64,000 bases of DNA from Candidatus Gastranaerophilales bacterium (GCA_910588555.1 CAJUPC010000001.1:1-64000), one strand, 5' to 3'; shown: positions 51,334-61,221, numbered from the stretch's first letter. The notes: generated from the letters alone by a model not told the origin. Numbers and translations: made by a program.

Positions 51334-52038
51334 TTAAAACTTTAATGGATAATCCTCCGGAATTTTCCAGCCGTTAAGTTGGATAAGTTTTGTATAATTT
51401 AAAGAATCTTGTTTTAGGCCTTCTCTTGTACCGTCCCAGGTATTAGGGACAATGTATGGTTCTAATCCTTTATTCAGAAAATATTTTGTTCGAGGTTGGT
51501 CTTTCTCTTCGGAAGCTGGCATTAGTGCGAATGCAAAACAATTTTTACCTATGTAAGGATTATCTGTACTTTTTGGGTCTATACAATACCAGTAATCTGC
51601 GCCGTACCAGCCCATTAAAGCTATACTTCCGTCAACAAAATAAAATCTCATATATTGAAGATTATTATAAGGATTAATAAAAAAGTCGGTTTTTAAAATT
51701 TTTAAATATTTTTTATAATAAGTATTATAAAATTTTTCTAAAACATCTTCATCAAATCCTTTGCCGGATAAAGAGAATTCAAAATTCCAATTTTCTTTCG
51801 AACCGTTCTCAAGTTCAGAACGGATTATGCATTGATTCATCGTCGAATAAAATCTTTTTAATTTTGTTTCAACTACGTGTTTTCTGTGATTGGAAATTAA
51901 AGCTGGCATAGTAAGTGCCGCGACCACACCAATGATTGCTAAAGTAATTAAAGTTTCTGCTAAAGTAAATGCCCTAAAAAATCCTAAGCCAAGAGCTTCG
52001 GGGGGGGGGGTCACAGCACTATGCTTAAATCTTGACAT
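51334..52038 (-). CDS. Phase-ON prepilin-like protein
   Basis: 234 residues. The start MSRFKHSAVTPPPEALGLGF has its proline run encoded by the G11 tract read from the other strand. Then FFRAFTLAETLITLAIIGVV gives cleavage after A with E5. A soluble domain with aromatic residues follows, and the tail LIQLNGWKIPEDYPLKF is shared by the family. The ATG follows GGAGGTATTTAT. With 11 tract bases the frame is open; this is the only intact G-tract prepilin gene here. The leader region is a near copy of that at 57576. Confidence 0.88.
   Translation of the reverse strand: MSRFKHSAVTPPPEALGLGFFRAFTLAETLITLAIIGVVAALTMPALISNHRKHVVETKLKRFYSTMNQCIIRSELENGSKENWNFEFSLSGKGFDEDVLEKFYNTYYKKYLKILKTDFFINPYNNLQYMRFYFVDGSIALMGWYGADYWYCIDPKSTDNPYIGKNCFAFALMPASEEKDQPRTKYFLNKGLEPYIVPNTWDGTREGLKQDSLNYTKLIQLNGWKIPEDYPLKF
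51994..52010 (-). repeat. G-tract phase-variation module, 11 G (ON)
   Basis: AGCTTC followed by eleven G (52000-52010) on the plus strand; the gene is on the minus strand, so it reads as prolines. The right flank (TCACAGCAC) diverges from the CAATCTNAGCTC of the other copies. Confidence 0.85.
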
Positions 52039-52066
52039 ATAAATACCTCCGTCTTTCTATTTACTC

Positions 52067-52095
52067 ATTATCTACTATTATTCATTTTTTGTCAA
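52067..52095 (-). promoter_or_regulatory. Promoter of the phase-ON prepilin
   Basis: On the minus strand, TTGACA and GATAAT with 17 bases between. Much of the spacer (AATAGTA) and the downstream GGAGGTATTTAT are repeated at 57603-57631. Further upstream both loci carry TTGACAAAAA and CTGACCAA, so the upstream regions are paralogous. Confidence 0.75.
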
Positions 52096-52167
52096 GTGCG
52101 TCGACCCCGAATATATTTTATACATGTTGGTCAGAGGTTTTTTGTCAAGAGTGCCGATTTTGTATAA

Positions 52168-54522
52168 TTAATTAATATCAATAACGCTAACGCCGTCGCC
52201 GCCTTCTGTATCTTCTCCGGGGCGGAATTTGGCAACGTACGGGGATGTTGATAAAAATTCTCTTACGGCAGATTTTAATGCGCCTGTACCGTGTCCGTGG
52301 ATTACTGTTACGCAGGCAAGGTTTGCAAGGCTTGCTTTATCAAGATAGTTTTCTAAATCGTCAAGTGCGTCCTCTACTTTTAGACCGCGCAAGTCAAGTG
52401 TGTTTGAGATATTTATACGGCGTAATTCAAATGAGTTGAACGAATTAGGTTTGTATACATTTTGTTTTTTCTCATAAGTCGAGTCGTATGGTGCTAATTT
52501 ATTGCATTTGATTTTTGTTTTTATGTTGCCCATTTGCACTGTTACGTATTTGTTTTTGTCCGGCAAACTCAAAAGGGTAACAGGTTGATTAAGTTCTTTT
52601 AAAATTAATTTATCATTAACTTTAACCGATGACCAGTCGATTTCTTCATAATGCTGTTTTTCGTCATATTCGGAAAGTTTGCCGCGGAATTTTTGTTCTG
52701 TTTGGGCAAGTCTTGCATAAGAACGGCGTGCAATTTTTTCTGATTTTTCACGGCGCAGTTCATCAAGAATATCTTTGATTTCCGCTTTAACCGATAACAA
52801 TTCGCGGTCAAATTTATCTTTTATATTTTTTACGGTCTTTTTCTTATCTTTTTTAACTGCTTCAAGTGAAGTTTCATATTGCTGTTTAAGCGTTTGAGAA
52901 GTTTGTTTCAGGGTTTCGGCTTCTTCAAGATTATGAGCAAGTTTTGCTTGTGTTTCCTGTAGTTTTTCCACAACCGCAATTGACGGGTCTTTGCTTGATA
53001 CGATAATTTCTTTTGCTTTTTGTGCAAGTTCTTTGTCAAGTCCAAGGTTTGCCGCGATAGAAATAGCGTTACTCAAACCGGGGATACCGATTAATAATTT
53101 GTAAGTCGGCTTTAGTGTTTCAGTGTTAAATTCTACAGATGCATTTTTGAAATACGGGTTAGTGTATTCAAGTGTTTTCAATTCCCCGTAGTGGGTTGTA
53201 ATTGTTGAGGTAACCTCTTTTTGTGCAAGTTTTTCCAAAATTACCTGAGCCAAAACTGCCCCCTCTACAGGGTCTGTGCCCGCGCAGATTTCATCTAAAA
53301 TTACAAATGTTTTATCGTTACTTTCGTTTAAAATCTCAATAATATTTGTCATGTGTGATGAAAATGTGGAAAGGTTTTGCAGGATACTCTGGTCATCGCC
53401 GATGTCTGCAAAAACTTTTTCAAACGGATAAACTTTTGCGGCAGTGCAGGGCAGAAACATTCCCGCTTTTGCCATAAGTATAAAAAGTCCGATAGTTTTT
53501 ATTGTAACTGTTTTTCCGCCCGTGTTGGAACCTGTAATAACAACTGATTTGTAATTTTTTCCGATTTCAAAATTGTTGGTTACAATATTTTCAACATTTA
53601 ATAACGGATGTTTCATGTTATCAAAATTGATAATTTTTTGAGTCACAATTTCAGGTTCAACAGCCTGTAATTTTACCGCATATCTTGCTTTTGCAAAGTG
53701 AAAATCAATTTCTGCAAGGATTTTTTCACTTGATGAGAGTTCTTTAATCTCATCTTTAACAAGATTTGTAAGCCCTGTAAGGATTTTAATCATTTCTGCG
53801 TGAATTTGTGATTTGATTTCTCTGATTTTGTTATTCAGTGGAACTATTTGAGCAGGTTCAATGTAAAATGTTTTGTTTGTTGCAGAAACATCATGAACAA
53901 TCCCCGAAACTTTGCTTTTTGAAGAAGCCATTACCTGAAAAACAATTCTGTCATCGCGTGTGGTGTAAATGTTTTCTTGCAGGTGTTTTGAGAATTCTGC
54001 GGAATTTAAAAGAGCGTTTACAGTTGTTTTTAAATTCTTTTCATTATCTCTTAATGCAGCAAAAAGCCCTTTTAATTCGGGAGTTGCGTCCTGTCTTATA
54101 TTTAAGTTTTCGTCAAAAGTGTCAAATATTTTGTCTTCAAGAAGTTTGTCGGTCAAAAGATTTTGTGCATATTCTTTTAATATTGCATCGTCATCAAGAT
54201 TATCAATTAAAAATTTTTTAACCAATCGTGAAGTTTTTAATGTTTTTGCAATGTCAATCAACTCATCTTCCGATAAATAGCTGACACCGATATTGATTCT
54301 TGAAATATCAGCTACAAAGTCAATCGGAATGTCGTTTGGCATATCAAGGATAAATTTAGCTTCGCGAGTGCATTGAAGTTCTTGATTTATTCTTATGATG
54401 TTGTCAAAAATTTCTGCATTAAGGCATAACTTTTTGCTTTGCTCTGTTTTTGCAAAGTTAGAAAGTTTTTCGAGAATTTTATCAAATTCTAGTGCTTTTT
54501 GGCTTTTTGACACAATATCCAT
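52168..54522 (-). CDS. mutS2: Endonuclease MutS2
   Basis: 784 residues. A MutS-like core and clamp, then the ATPase with TGSNTGGKTVTIKTIG (about 332-347), LDEICAGTDPVEGA (about 410-423) and ITTHYGELK. A long coiled coil (about 515-625) and a C-terminal Smr domain follow (LDLRGLKVEDALDDL, HGHGTGALKSAVREFL). In Bacillus MutS2 splits collided ribosomes; in Helicobacter it suppresses recombination. Confidence 0.97.
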   Translation of the reverse strand: MDIVSKSQKALEFDKILEKLSNFAKTEQSKKLCLNAEIFDNIIRINQELQCTREAKFILDMPNDIPIDFVADISRINIGVSYLSEDELIDIAKTLKTSRLVKKFLIDNLDDDAILKEYAQNLLTDKLLEDKIFDTFDENLNIRQDATPELKGLFAALRDNEKNLKTTVNALLNSAEFSKHLQENIYTTRDDRIVFQVMASSKSKVSGIVHDVSATNKTFYIEPAQIVPLNNKIREIKSQIHAEMIKILTGLTNLVKDEIKELSSSEKILAEIDFHFAKARYAVKLQAVEPEIVTQKIINFDNMKHPLLNVENIVTNNFEIGKNYKSVVITGSNTGGKTVTIKTIGLFILMAKAGMFLPCTAAKVYPFEKVFADIGDDQSILQNLSTFSSHMTNIIEILNESNDKTFVILDEICAGTDPVEGAVLAQVILEKLAQKEVTSTITTHYGELKTLEYTNPYFKNASVEFNTETLKPTYKLLIGIPGLSNAISIAANLGLDKELAQKAKEIIVSSKDPSIAVVEKLQETQAKLAHNLEEAETLKQTSQTLKQQYETSLEAVKKDKKKTVKNIKDKFDRELLSVKAEIKDILDELRREKSEKIARRSYARLAQTEQKFRGKLSEYDEKQHYEEIDWSSVKVNDKLILKELNQPVTLLSLPDKNKYVTVQMGNIKTKIKCNKLAPYDSTYEKKQNVYKPNSFNSFELRRINISNTLDLRGLKVEDALDDLENYLDKASLANLACVTVIHGHGTGALKSAVREFLSTSPYVAKFRPGEDTEGGDGVSVIDIN

Positions 54523-54606
54523 AACATTATTTTACATGGACAAAATTCATTTGCAATTTATTGGTATTTCTATTAGAATTATAGTAATAATAAGGGGAGA
54601 AAAACA

Positions 54607-55974
54607 GTGATTGAAAGACAACGAGTTGTAGAGCAGGATAAAATTCAAAGACGTTCAAATTTTGACGCGGTAGAAAGCAATTTGACAGAAGAACAGGTTA
54701 AGCTTGAGGCTTCAAGATGCCTGAACTGCAAAAATCCGCGCTGTGTTCAGGGATGTCCCGTTAATATTCAAATTCCGCAGTTTATTCAAGCGATTAAAGA
54801 CGGAGATTTAAATAAAGCAGGTGAAATTATCCGCCAGACAAGTATGCTTCCGTCTGTGTGCGGTCGTGTTTGCCCGCAGGAAAGACAGTGTGAAGGAAAC
54901 TGTGTTTTAGGGATTAAGGGCGAAGCTGTTTCAATCGGTGCGCTTGAAAGATATGTCGGTGATAATACAAAAGCAGAAATGCCTGAAATTAAGCCGTCAG
55001 GTAAAAAAGTTGCCGTTGTTGGCTCAGGCTGTGCAGGCATGACAGCTGCTTGCGATTTGAGAAAAGAAGGGCACGAAGTTGAAGTGTTTGAAGCTCTTCA
55101 CGAACTCGGCGGAGTTTTAAGATACGGAATTCCTCCTTTCAGACTTCCTCGTGTAGTTCTTGACCGCGAAATCGAAAACTTGAAAGCAATGGGTGTTAAA
55201 TTCCATACGAATGTTATTGTCGGAAAATCAATTACTTTAAAACAATTAAAAGAAGACGGATTTGACGCTGTATTTATTTGCTCGGGTGCAGGTTTGCCTA
55301 AAATGCTTAATGTAAAAGGTGAAAATCTTAACGGAGTTTTCTCTGCAAATGAATTTTTAACACGCGTAAACCTGATGCATGCAGGGCAGCCCGACAGTCC
55401 TACACCGTTGAGAGTCGGTAAAAAAGCAGCAATATTCGGCGGCGGTAATGTTGCTATGGATGCGGCAAGAACTGCTGTCCGCGTCGGCTTTGAAGAAGTT
55501 TATATTATTTACAGACGTACGGAAAAAGAACTTCCCGCACGTTTGGAAGAAATTCGTCACGCAAAAGAAGAGGGAATTGTATTTAAATTCCTTTATGCTC
55601 CAAAAGAAATTTTAGGAGAAGACGGCTATGTTAAAGCAGTTGAATTGGAAGTTATGGAACTTGGCGAACCTGATGAAAGCGGACGTCAAAGACCTGTTTC
55701 TACCGGCAAAACTGAAATTATGGAACTTGATACCGTAATCGTTGCTTTAGGTACGGGACCAAATCCGATTATTCAGCGTTCTGCAGTTGCCGAGGGTTTG
55801 GAAATTATTACCGATAAACGCGGGTATATTACAGTTGATGCAGATACAAGATGTACAAATATTGATTGTGTATATGCAGGCGGAGACGTTGCGCCTGTCG
55901 GTGAGTCAAACGCGATTAACGCAATGGGTGCAGGTAAAAAAGCCGCAAAAGCTATTAATGAAAAATTAAAGTAA
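54607..55974 (+). CDS. gltD: Glutamate synthase small subunit-like NADPH oxidoreductase
   Basis: 455 residues from a GTG start after AGGGGAG. The N-terminal cysteines CLNCKNPRC, CPVNIQIP, CGRVCPQERQCEGNC bind two [4Fe-4S] clusters (about 38-100). FAD (VAVVGSGCAGMTAACDLRK, about 136-154) and NADPH (AAIFGGGNVAMDAARTAVR, about 277-295) domains follow, ending at GGDVAPVGESNAINAMGAGK. No large subunit (GltB) is near; as in other anaerobes it may serve NfnB-like electron transfer between ferredoxin and NADPH. The choice is open. Confidence 0.88.
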   Translation: MIERQRVVEQDKIQRRSNFDAVESNLTEEQVKLEASRCLNCKNPRCVQGCPVNIQIPQFIQAIKDGDLNKAGEIIRQTSMLPSVCGRVCPQERQCEGNCVLGIKGEAVSIGALERYVGDNTKAEMPEIKPSGKKVAVVGSGCAGMTAACDLRKEGHEVEVFEALHELGGVLRYGIPPFRLPRVVLDREIENLKAMGVKFHTNVIVGKSITLKQLKEDGFDAVFICSGAGLPKMLNVKGENLNGVFSANEFLTRVNLMHAGQPDSPTPLRVGKKAAIFGGGNVAMDAARTAVRVGFEEVYIIYRRTEKELPARLEEIRHAKEEGIVFKFLYAPKEILGEDGYVKAVELEVMELGEPDESGRQRPVSTGKTEIMELDTVIVALGTGPNPIIQRSAVAEGLEIITDKRGYITVDADTRCTNIDCVYAGGDVAPVGESNAINAMGAGKKAAKAINEKLK

Positions 55975-55987
55975 TGAGGATTGAAGT

Positions 55988-56854
55988 GTGAGGAAGATAT
56001 TATGTTTAATTGCATTTCTTTCTATGCTGCAGGCTTGTTGTTTAGCTTTTGATCTTGATACCTCTGTGGATGATGAAATCAGAAGAAATTATAATCCGTC
56101 TGCTCTGGAGCAGTCTTTGCCTGCACTTCCGAAAGTTTCGCCGACAAAAACTCCCACATCTACTCCGCCTACATCTACTACTCAGGCACCTCCTAAAAGT
56201 TTGCCTGTGACTCAACCGTCTAAACCGCATATCGGGGTTAAAAAACTTCCGAATGATTATAAATATGATAAGTCTACGGCAATTAGAATTCCGAAAGGTA
56301 CAAAGTTTAAAGTTCGTTCAAGCTCTTACCTTTCTGATACAACAAGAACTGGTGCAAGATTTTCTTTCACTACATTACAGCCTGTTACAAAACGCTATGT
56401 GACAATTCCAACAGGCACTGTTTTTAATGCTGTGGTAACAAATTCTCATCCGCCGCAGGCAACAGGAAACGGCGGTTTGCTAGAAATTGCCGTTGATGGA
56501 ATAAATTTTAGGGGCAAAAATTATTATGCTCAAGGAAAAGTTACAAAAGCAAATCGTAAAAAAGTTTTTGTTAATAATATAAAAGGTAAGCGCCAATACT
56601 GGAAAGGCGTTGCTAATCAGGTTGAAAAAGGACAGAATTTTTATAAGAAAACAAGAAGAACTTCAGCAAAACTTACTGATAATCCAATAACATTAATTGT
56701 CGCTCCTGTCCCAACAATTGTTGGAATGGGAGTTTATGCCGTAAACCTTGTCGGTTCTCCGTTGTTTTCTATAGGTTCAAAAGGCGGCAGACTGACAATT
56801 CCTGCCGGTTCTGAATTCGAAATTAAATTGCTCGATGATATTTATTTAGAATAA
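55988..56854 (+). CDS. Exported proline-rich protein with beta-barrel-like C-terminus
   Basis: 288 residues from a GTG start. A signal peptide (MRKILCLIAFLSMLQACCLA) is followed by a Pro/Thr-rich linker (about 45-90). The beta-rich domain has the repeated pattern IPKGT, IPTGTVFNAVV and IPAGSEFEIKLLDD. The pattern recalls the VirB10/TrbI beta domain, but no secretion genes adjoin; I do not claim that. 13 bases after gltD. The end nearly meets the prepilin stop at 56858. Confidence 0.62.
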   Translation: MRKILCLIAFLSMLQACCLAFDLDTSVDDEIRRNYNPSALEQSLPALPKVSPTKTPTSTPPTSTTQAPPKSLPVTQPSKPHIGVKKLPNDYKYDKSTAIRIPKGTKFKVRSSSYLSDTTRTGARFSFTTLQPVTKRYVTIPTGTVFNAVVTNSHPPQATGNGGLLEIAVDGINFRGKNYYAQGKVTKANRKKVFVNNIKGKRQYWKGVANQVEKGQNFYKKTRRTSAKLTDNPITLIVAPVPTIVGMGVYAVNLVGSPLFSIGSKGGRLTIPAGSEFEIKLLDDIYLE

Positions 56855-56857
56855 ATT

Positions 56858-57576
56858 TTAATCCCAAAACGGATAGTCATCAGGAATTTTCCAACCGTTA
56901 AGTTGAATTAATTTTGCACCGTTTTCAGGGTTTGTTTTTAAAAATTCACGTGTGCCGTCATAACCGTTGCTAATATATGGCTCAACTCCTTTATTTGCAA
57001 ATTCTTTTCCCCTTGGCATTGCAAGCAATGAACCATAAAATCCGAACGGAAACATATTTTTTCCGACTTTTTTATGTTTTAATGCATTAGAGTCAATAAA
57101 ATATATATAATCGTGCCCTCTGTAACTCATTGCAACAATACTTCCGTCAGCAAAATAAAGTAAGTATGAACCTCCCCAAATTTCGGTAGTGTATTCTGTT
57201 TTAGTAACTTTGATATAATTTTTCAGGTATTTATTATAAATTGTTGCCAAACATTCTTCTTTAAATACATTATCACTATATATAGAGTCGCATAAATTAA
57301 AAAAATCTTTTATCCATTCTTCTTTTGGTCCGTTATCAATTTCAGATAATCTGAAAGCCTGATTTATGTTTGAATAAAATCGTTTTAATTTCGTTTCAAC
57401 AACGTGTTTTTGATGTTTTTGGATAAATGGTGGCATAGTGAGTGCCGCAACTATTCCAATAATGCCTAAAGTTATCAAAATTTCGGCAAGAGTAAATGCA
57501 AAAGAAGCCTTAAAAAATCTTAAACCGATAGCTTCGGGGGGGGGGCAATCTCAGCTCTATTCTTAAATCTTGACAT
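56858..57576 (-). CDS. Phase-OFF prepilin-like protein
   Basis: The start ATG (57574-57576, after GGAGGTATTTAT) opens MSRFKNRAEIAPPPKLSV and then TAA because the tract has 10 bases. With 11 the reading would continue EAIGLRFFKASFAFTLAEIL into the intact pilin body (open from 57478 down), giving about 239 residues. The body carries ITLGIIGIVAALTMPPFIQK, a soluble domain, and the tail LIQLNGWKIPDDYPFWD. It is closely related to 51334-52038 in leader and tail. The tract is read as prolines. Confidence 0.85.
57530..57558 (-). repeat. G-tract phase-variation module, 10 G (OFF)
   Basis: AGCTTC, ten G (57536-57545), CAATCTCAGCTCT on the plus strand; the gene reads the complement. 11 restores the frame. 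Confidence 0.85.
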
Positions 57577-57602
57577 ATAAATACCTCCGTTTTTCTTTAT
57601 CC

Positions 57603-57631
57603 ATTATTTACTATTTTTCTTTTTTTGTCAA
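57603..57631 (-). promoter_or_regulatory. Promoter of the phase-OFF prepilin at 57576
   Basis: On the minus strand, TTGACA and AATAAT with 17 bases between, matching the arrangement at 52067-52095. Further upstream (57662-57684) is another TTGACAAAAAGCCCCTGACC copy. Confidence 0.7.
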
Positions 57632-57706
57632 GTACGCAAATTTTGCATAGATTTTGCAAAATTGGTCAGGGGCTTTTTGTCAAGCGCGTCGACACTCACA
57701 TTTGGC

Positions 57707-59632
57707 TTATTTCTTCTTAAATATCCACCAGCCTTTGCGCTGTTCGCATTGCGGTGTTTGATTGTAAATATAATGTTTAACGGGAGAATGTGCTGCAAAC
57801 ACACTTTTTGAAAGCGTATTAATATATTTTTGATTAAGGTGAGCATAATCAAAAAGAATTACCCCGTTTGCGTTTACTTTACGCGCTTCATGAATTTGTC
57901 TTATTAAATCCTCTTCCGAACCGCCCATAAAGGTTACAAACAAGCCTGCATAGAAATCTGTAGTGCCTGATTTTAGGTTAATAACATCTGTCATCATTTT
58001 GTTCGCGGTCTTCGAATCGCAGGTCAAAAATAAAGGTGTAAAAGCATTTAAATAACCTCTGGTAGACCATGTTTTCCAGTCTTGCTGTTTAGTATTTAAC
58101 GCTGCTTGTCTGTCGGGAAATATTACTGCACTTATGTAAGTATTTGTACTTCTTCCGATTGAACCGACTTTTTTGACCATATTTGTAATCTGTTCACGTC
58201 TGTAATTATTCCATTCAGCCCATAATGCGTCGCTTTTTTTTATGTTTATCGGGTCTTCACCGTAAATCATTTTAAAATTTTCTCTTGCATAATCGGTGTA
58301 TCCCCAATTGTTAATTTCCGAAGTTGAAACACAATTCGGATATCTTATATAATCTAAGTTAATGCCGTCCGGTTTGTAATCTGTAATGATTTCAGTTATA
58401 AGTTTTGTCAAAAAGTCTTGAACATAAGGGTTTGCAGGGTCTAAGAAATATGCATTATGTTCTGATGTTGACCTTGATGGTTCTACAGATAAATAATCTT
58501 TTTTTGTCTTATTTCCCCAGGATGGATTTTTTGCAAGAATACTTTTGGGGTTATCTTTTGGATTTTGTGGACCCGCATAAAAAGTCTCAAACCAGGTATG
58601 AACTTTCATATTTCTTTTGTGAGCTTCTCGTATCCAAATTGCAAGTGCGTCAATTTCTGCAAATTTTTCATATTGAGGTGTAAACCCGTATGCTTCCATT
58701 GTTTTGCTCGGGAAAATTGTTTTTCCATGAAAATAAGTTTCCAAAAATATGTTATCAATTCCTGCTTGCTTAAGCTTATTTACTGTTGCAATTATATCCT
58801 CTTCGTTTGTTTCTGTCGGTCTGACCCAAATACCTTTCAGTTCTCCGTTCTTATAAGGCAAAACACTTTTTAAAGCATCATTTGCGGCTTCAATTGCAAG
58901 TTTTGAATACTTTTGAACTTCATCCGGATTTTTTCTTGCTTTTTTTAAATAATCTTTTGCATCATTTATATAGCTGTATGGAGTTTTCCAGTTATAATCT
59001 GGGCTTGTTGTTCTGTAATAAGCAACCATTTGTTCAGCTTCGGCTATTTTCTTTTCTGATTCAAAGATGTAGCTTTCTGATGTTGTATAAGTATAAATAA
59101 GTCTTGCCTCTTTATCTATATATATTTTTGTTCCAACTTTTATTGCCGAATTCATCCAAACTTTTGCACGTCCGTGACCGCTTATTACAAGTCCGTTTTG
59201 AGGTATAAATGAGTCTGCTCCGGATAATTCCGTAACAGTATTGCCTTCAACAACAGCTTCTGCACCAAATTCGTTTGTATTTGTTCTAATACCGTATTCG
59301 GGAGTATAGATTACAAGCTGGTTAATTCCTCTTGCTCCGGGGAGATAACTTCCGGTTCTGTTTGTTAGAGCTGTCGGGTTTACTGCATTAATTAAATTTT
59401 TTGTGTAACTGAACATTACTTCATTTTTTGCAGGTTCGTAGGGTTTAAATACAGGAGCAAGAATTTCTTCGGGAATTATGTTTTCACATTCTTCTTCCAC
59501 TGCAACAGCAGGCTGTTCAAGCAGAGCAGGTTTTTTCCTTGCAGTAAGCATTTCAGAATTAATTTCTTCTGCCTGAGTTACTGTTGATAATGTTAATATT
59601 GTAAGCAAAGTAAATATTGTTCTAAATTTCAT
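57707..59632 (-). CDS. Exported glycoside hydrolase-like protein (GHL10/DUF187)
   Basis: 641 residues from the ATG at 59632, chosen because AGGGAAGAG precedes it and a signal peptide (MKFRTIFTLLTILTLSTVTQA) follows. A beta-rich region (about 60-180) precedes the GHL10 barrel with LKGIWVRPTE (about 265), IDNIFLETYFHGKTIF, HKRNMKVHTWFETFY and PDGINLDYIRYP (about 415-426). Such proteins are predicted cell-surface or periplasmic glycosidases. Alternative annotation: family 10-like hydrolase of unknown substrate. Confidence 0.85.
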   Translation of the reverse strand: MKFRTIFTLLTILTLSTVTQAEEINSEMLTARKKPALLEQPAVAVEEECENIIPEEILAPVFKPYEPAKNEVMFSYTKNLINAVNPTALTNRTGSYLPGARGINQLVIYTPEYGIRTNTNEFGAEAVVEGNTVTELSGADSFIPQNGLVISGHGRAKVWMNSAIKVGTKIYIDKEARLIYTYTTSESYIFESEKKIAEAEQMVAYYRTTSPDYNWKTPYSYINDAKDYLKKARKNPDEVQKYSKLAIEAANDALKSVLPYKNGELKGIWVRPTETNEEDIIATVNKLKQAGIDNIFLETYFHGKTIFPSKTMEAYGFTPQYEKFAEIDALAIWIREAHKRNMKVHTWFETFYAGPQNPKDNPKSILAKNPSWGNKTKKDYLSVEPSRSTSEHNAYFLDPANPYVQDFLTKLITEIITDYKPDGINLDYIRYPNCVSTSEINNWGYTDYARENFKMIYGEDPINIKKSDALWAEWNNYRREQITNMVKKVGSIGRSTNTYISAVIFPDRQAALNTKQQDWKTWSTRGYLNAFTPLFLTCDSKTANKMMTDVINLKSGTTDFYAGLFVTFMGGSEEDLIRQIHEARKVNANGVILFDYAHLNQKYINTLSKSVFAAHSPVKHYIYNQTPQCEQRKGWWIFKKK

Positions 59633-59731
59633 CGGACTCTTCCCTTCATGCCCTGATAATATAATACAACATAAAAACTTTTTGCGAAAGAAATTCACAA
59701 AAAGTTTTTAAATATTTTTTATAATCAAGTC

Positions 59732-60052
59732 TTATAAATCGTGAAAACTTGGTGAAGTATGAATGTCATGATCGTTCATGAATGAGTGATCATCAAGTGA
59801 CGGGTCAATATACATAAAGACTTTTCTTACAAATTTCACAAAAGGCTGGTTGTATTCTTCTTTTTCAACAGGTTCTGTTAAAGGTTCTCCGTTAGCCTGT
59901 GCTTTGGACTTATTCACGGTAATAGTTAAAGCTGAAGAATAGCCGTTATTTTTCAAATATTCTGTACTAGTTGTATCTTCAACCGTCAACTCTGCAAAAG
60001 CAGGGATTGATATGAACGCTGTTAACATTAAAATTACTAAACTTTTTTTCAT
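59732..60052 (-). CDS. Small exported hypothetical protein
   Basis: 106 residues from the ATG at 60052, after GAGGTGGAA. Signal peptide MKKSLVILMLTAFISIPAFA. The mature part is acidic; its end is rich in His and Asp (DDHSFMNDHDIHTSPSFHD), which could bind metal. No family recognised. Single gene between ispG and the GHL10 gene. Confidence 0.7.
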   Translation of the reverse strand: MKKSLVILMLTAFISIPAFAELTVEDTTSTEYLKNNGYSSALTITVNKSKAQANGEPLTEPVEKEEYNQPFVKFVRKVFMYIDPSLDDHSFMNDHDIHTSPSFHDL

Positions 60053-60132
60053 TTCCACCTCGGTATAATTATAATACTTTTTTTAGCAGTTACAAAAATA
60101 TTATAGTTTCTTTACAATAAATCTTCCATATA

Positions 60133-61188
60133 CTATATAGATGATTTTGTTATAATTTCTTCCAATTTTTCAAGAAGTTGTTCTTCCGGAACCTTAGCAA
60201 TAATTTCGCCTTTTTTGAAAACGATTCCTTCTCCAACACCGCCTGCAATGCCAAAATCTGCGTGTTTGGCTTCACCCGGACCGTTTACGGCGCAGCCCAT
60301 TGTCGCTATTGTGATAGGTTTATCAAGATTTTTAAATCGTTCTTCAACTTTTTTGGCAAGTCCGATTAAATCAATTTGAGTTCTTCCGCATGTCGGGCAA
60401 GAAATGAAATTTACGCCTTTTTCACGCAAACCTAAGCTTTTTAAAATTTCAAAGCCTGCTGTTACTTCTTCTGTAGGGTTTTCTGTCAGAGAAACTCGGA
60501 TAGTATCACCGATACCTTCTGCCAGAAGGGTTCCTAAGCCAACCGAAGATTTAATCAAACCGCCTCTTAATGTTCCGGCTTCTGTTACGCCCAGGTGAAG
60601 AGGGTAGGGTATTTTTTCGGCAATTGAACGGTAAGCTTCAATTGTAGTCAATACATCCGAAGATTTCAATGAAACTTTTATTAAGTCAAAGTCTAAATCT
60701 TCAAGAATTTTGATATGACCCATTGCGCTTATAACCATTTTTTCAGACAACGGAATGTCTTTATCTTGAAGTTCTTTTTCTAAAGAGCCTGCATTAACGC
60801 CAATTCTGATTGGAATTTGCTGTTGTTTGGCAAGTGATACAACTTTTTCAACATTCTCGCGTTTGCCTATATTTCCGGGATTTAGACGTAAGGCGTTAAT
60901 TCCGTTATTTATACATTGAATTGCAAGTTTGTAATCAAAGTGAATATCGGCAATTAAAGGAACAGGAGATTTTTTCACAATATCTTTAATCGCATCTGCC
61001 GCGTCCTTATTTAAAACTGCCAGTCTGACAAGTTCACAGCCTTTGGCTGCCATTTCGTTAATTTGATTTAATGTGGCATTGACATCTCTTGTGTCTGTGT
61101 TGCACATTGATTGTACACTAATCGGTGCATTTCCGCCGATTTTTACATTTCCTATAAAAAGCTCTTTTGATTTTCTTCTGTTTATCAT
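60133..61188 (-). CDS. ispG: 4-hydroxy-3-methylbut-2-enyl diphosphate synthase
   Basis: 351 residues from the ATG at 61188 (MINRRKSKELFIG), chosen because the family starts there. ISVQSMCNTDTRDVNATLNQ is the N-terminal barrel motif, LRLNPGNIG (about 105) another. C-terminal [4Fe-4S] cysteines are seen at SCPTCGRTQIDLI (about 265-277) and TMGCAVNGPGEAKHADFGIA (about 298-317). Penultimate step of the MEP isoprenoid route. Divergent from a phosphoesterase gene 33 bases away. Confidence 0.95.
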   Translation of the reverse strand: MINRRKSKELFIGNVKIGGNAPISVQSMCNTDTRDVNATLNQINEMAAKGCELVRLAVLNKDAADAIKDIVKKSPVPLIADIHFDYKLAIQCINNGINALRLNPGNIGKRENVEKVVSLAKQQQIPIRIGVNAGSLEKELQDKDIPLSEKMVISAMGHIKILEDLDFDLIKVSLKSSDVLTTIEAYRSIAEKIPYPLHLGVTEAGTLRGGLIKSSVGLGTLLAEGIGDTIRVSLTENPTEEVTAGFEILKSLGLREKGVNFISCPTCGRTQIDLIGLAKKVEERFKNLDKPITIATMGCAVNGPGEAKHADFGIAGGVGEGIVFKKGEIIAKVPEEQLLEKLEEIITKSSI

Positions 61189-61221
61189 ATTATAATAATA
61201 GCACAAATAGGAGAATTAGTT

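Noticed and set aside
55988..56854. VirB10/TrbI secretion channel subunit
   Set aside because: Only the general IPxGT beta pattern fits; there is no membrane anchor of that type and no other secretion genes are near.
61189..61194. TATAAT touching the ispG start codon as a sign of leaderless transcription
   Set aside because: Transcription would then begin inside the coding sequence; in such AT-rich DNA this box is likely chance.
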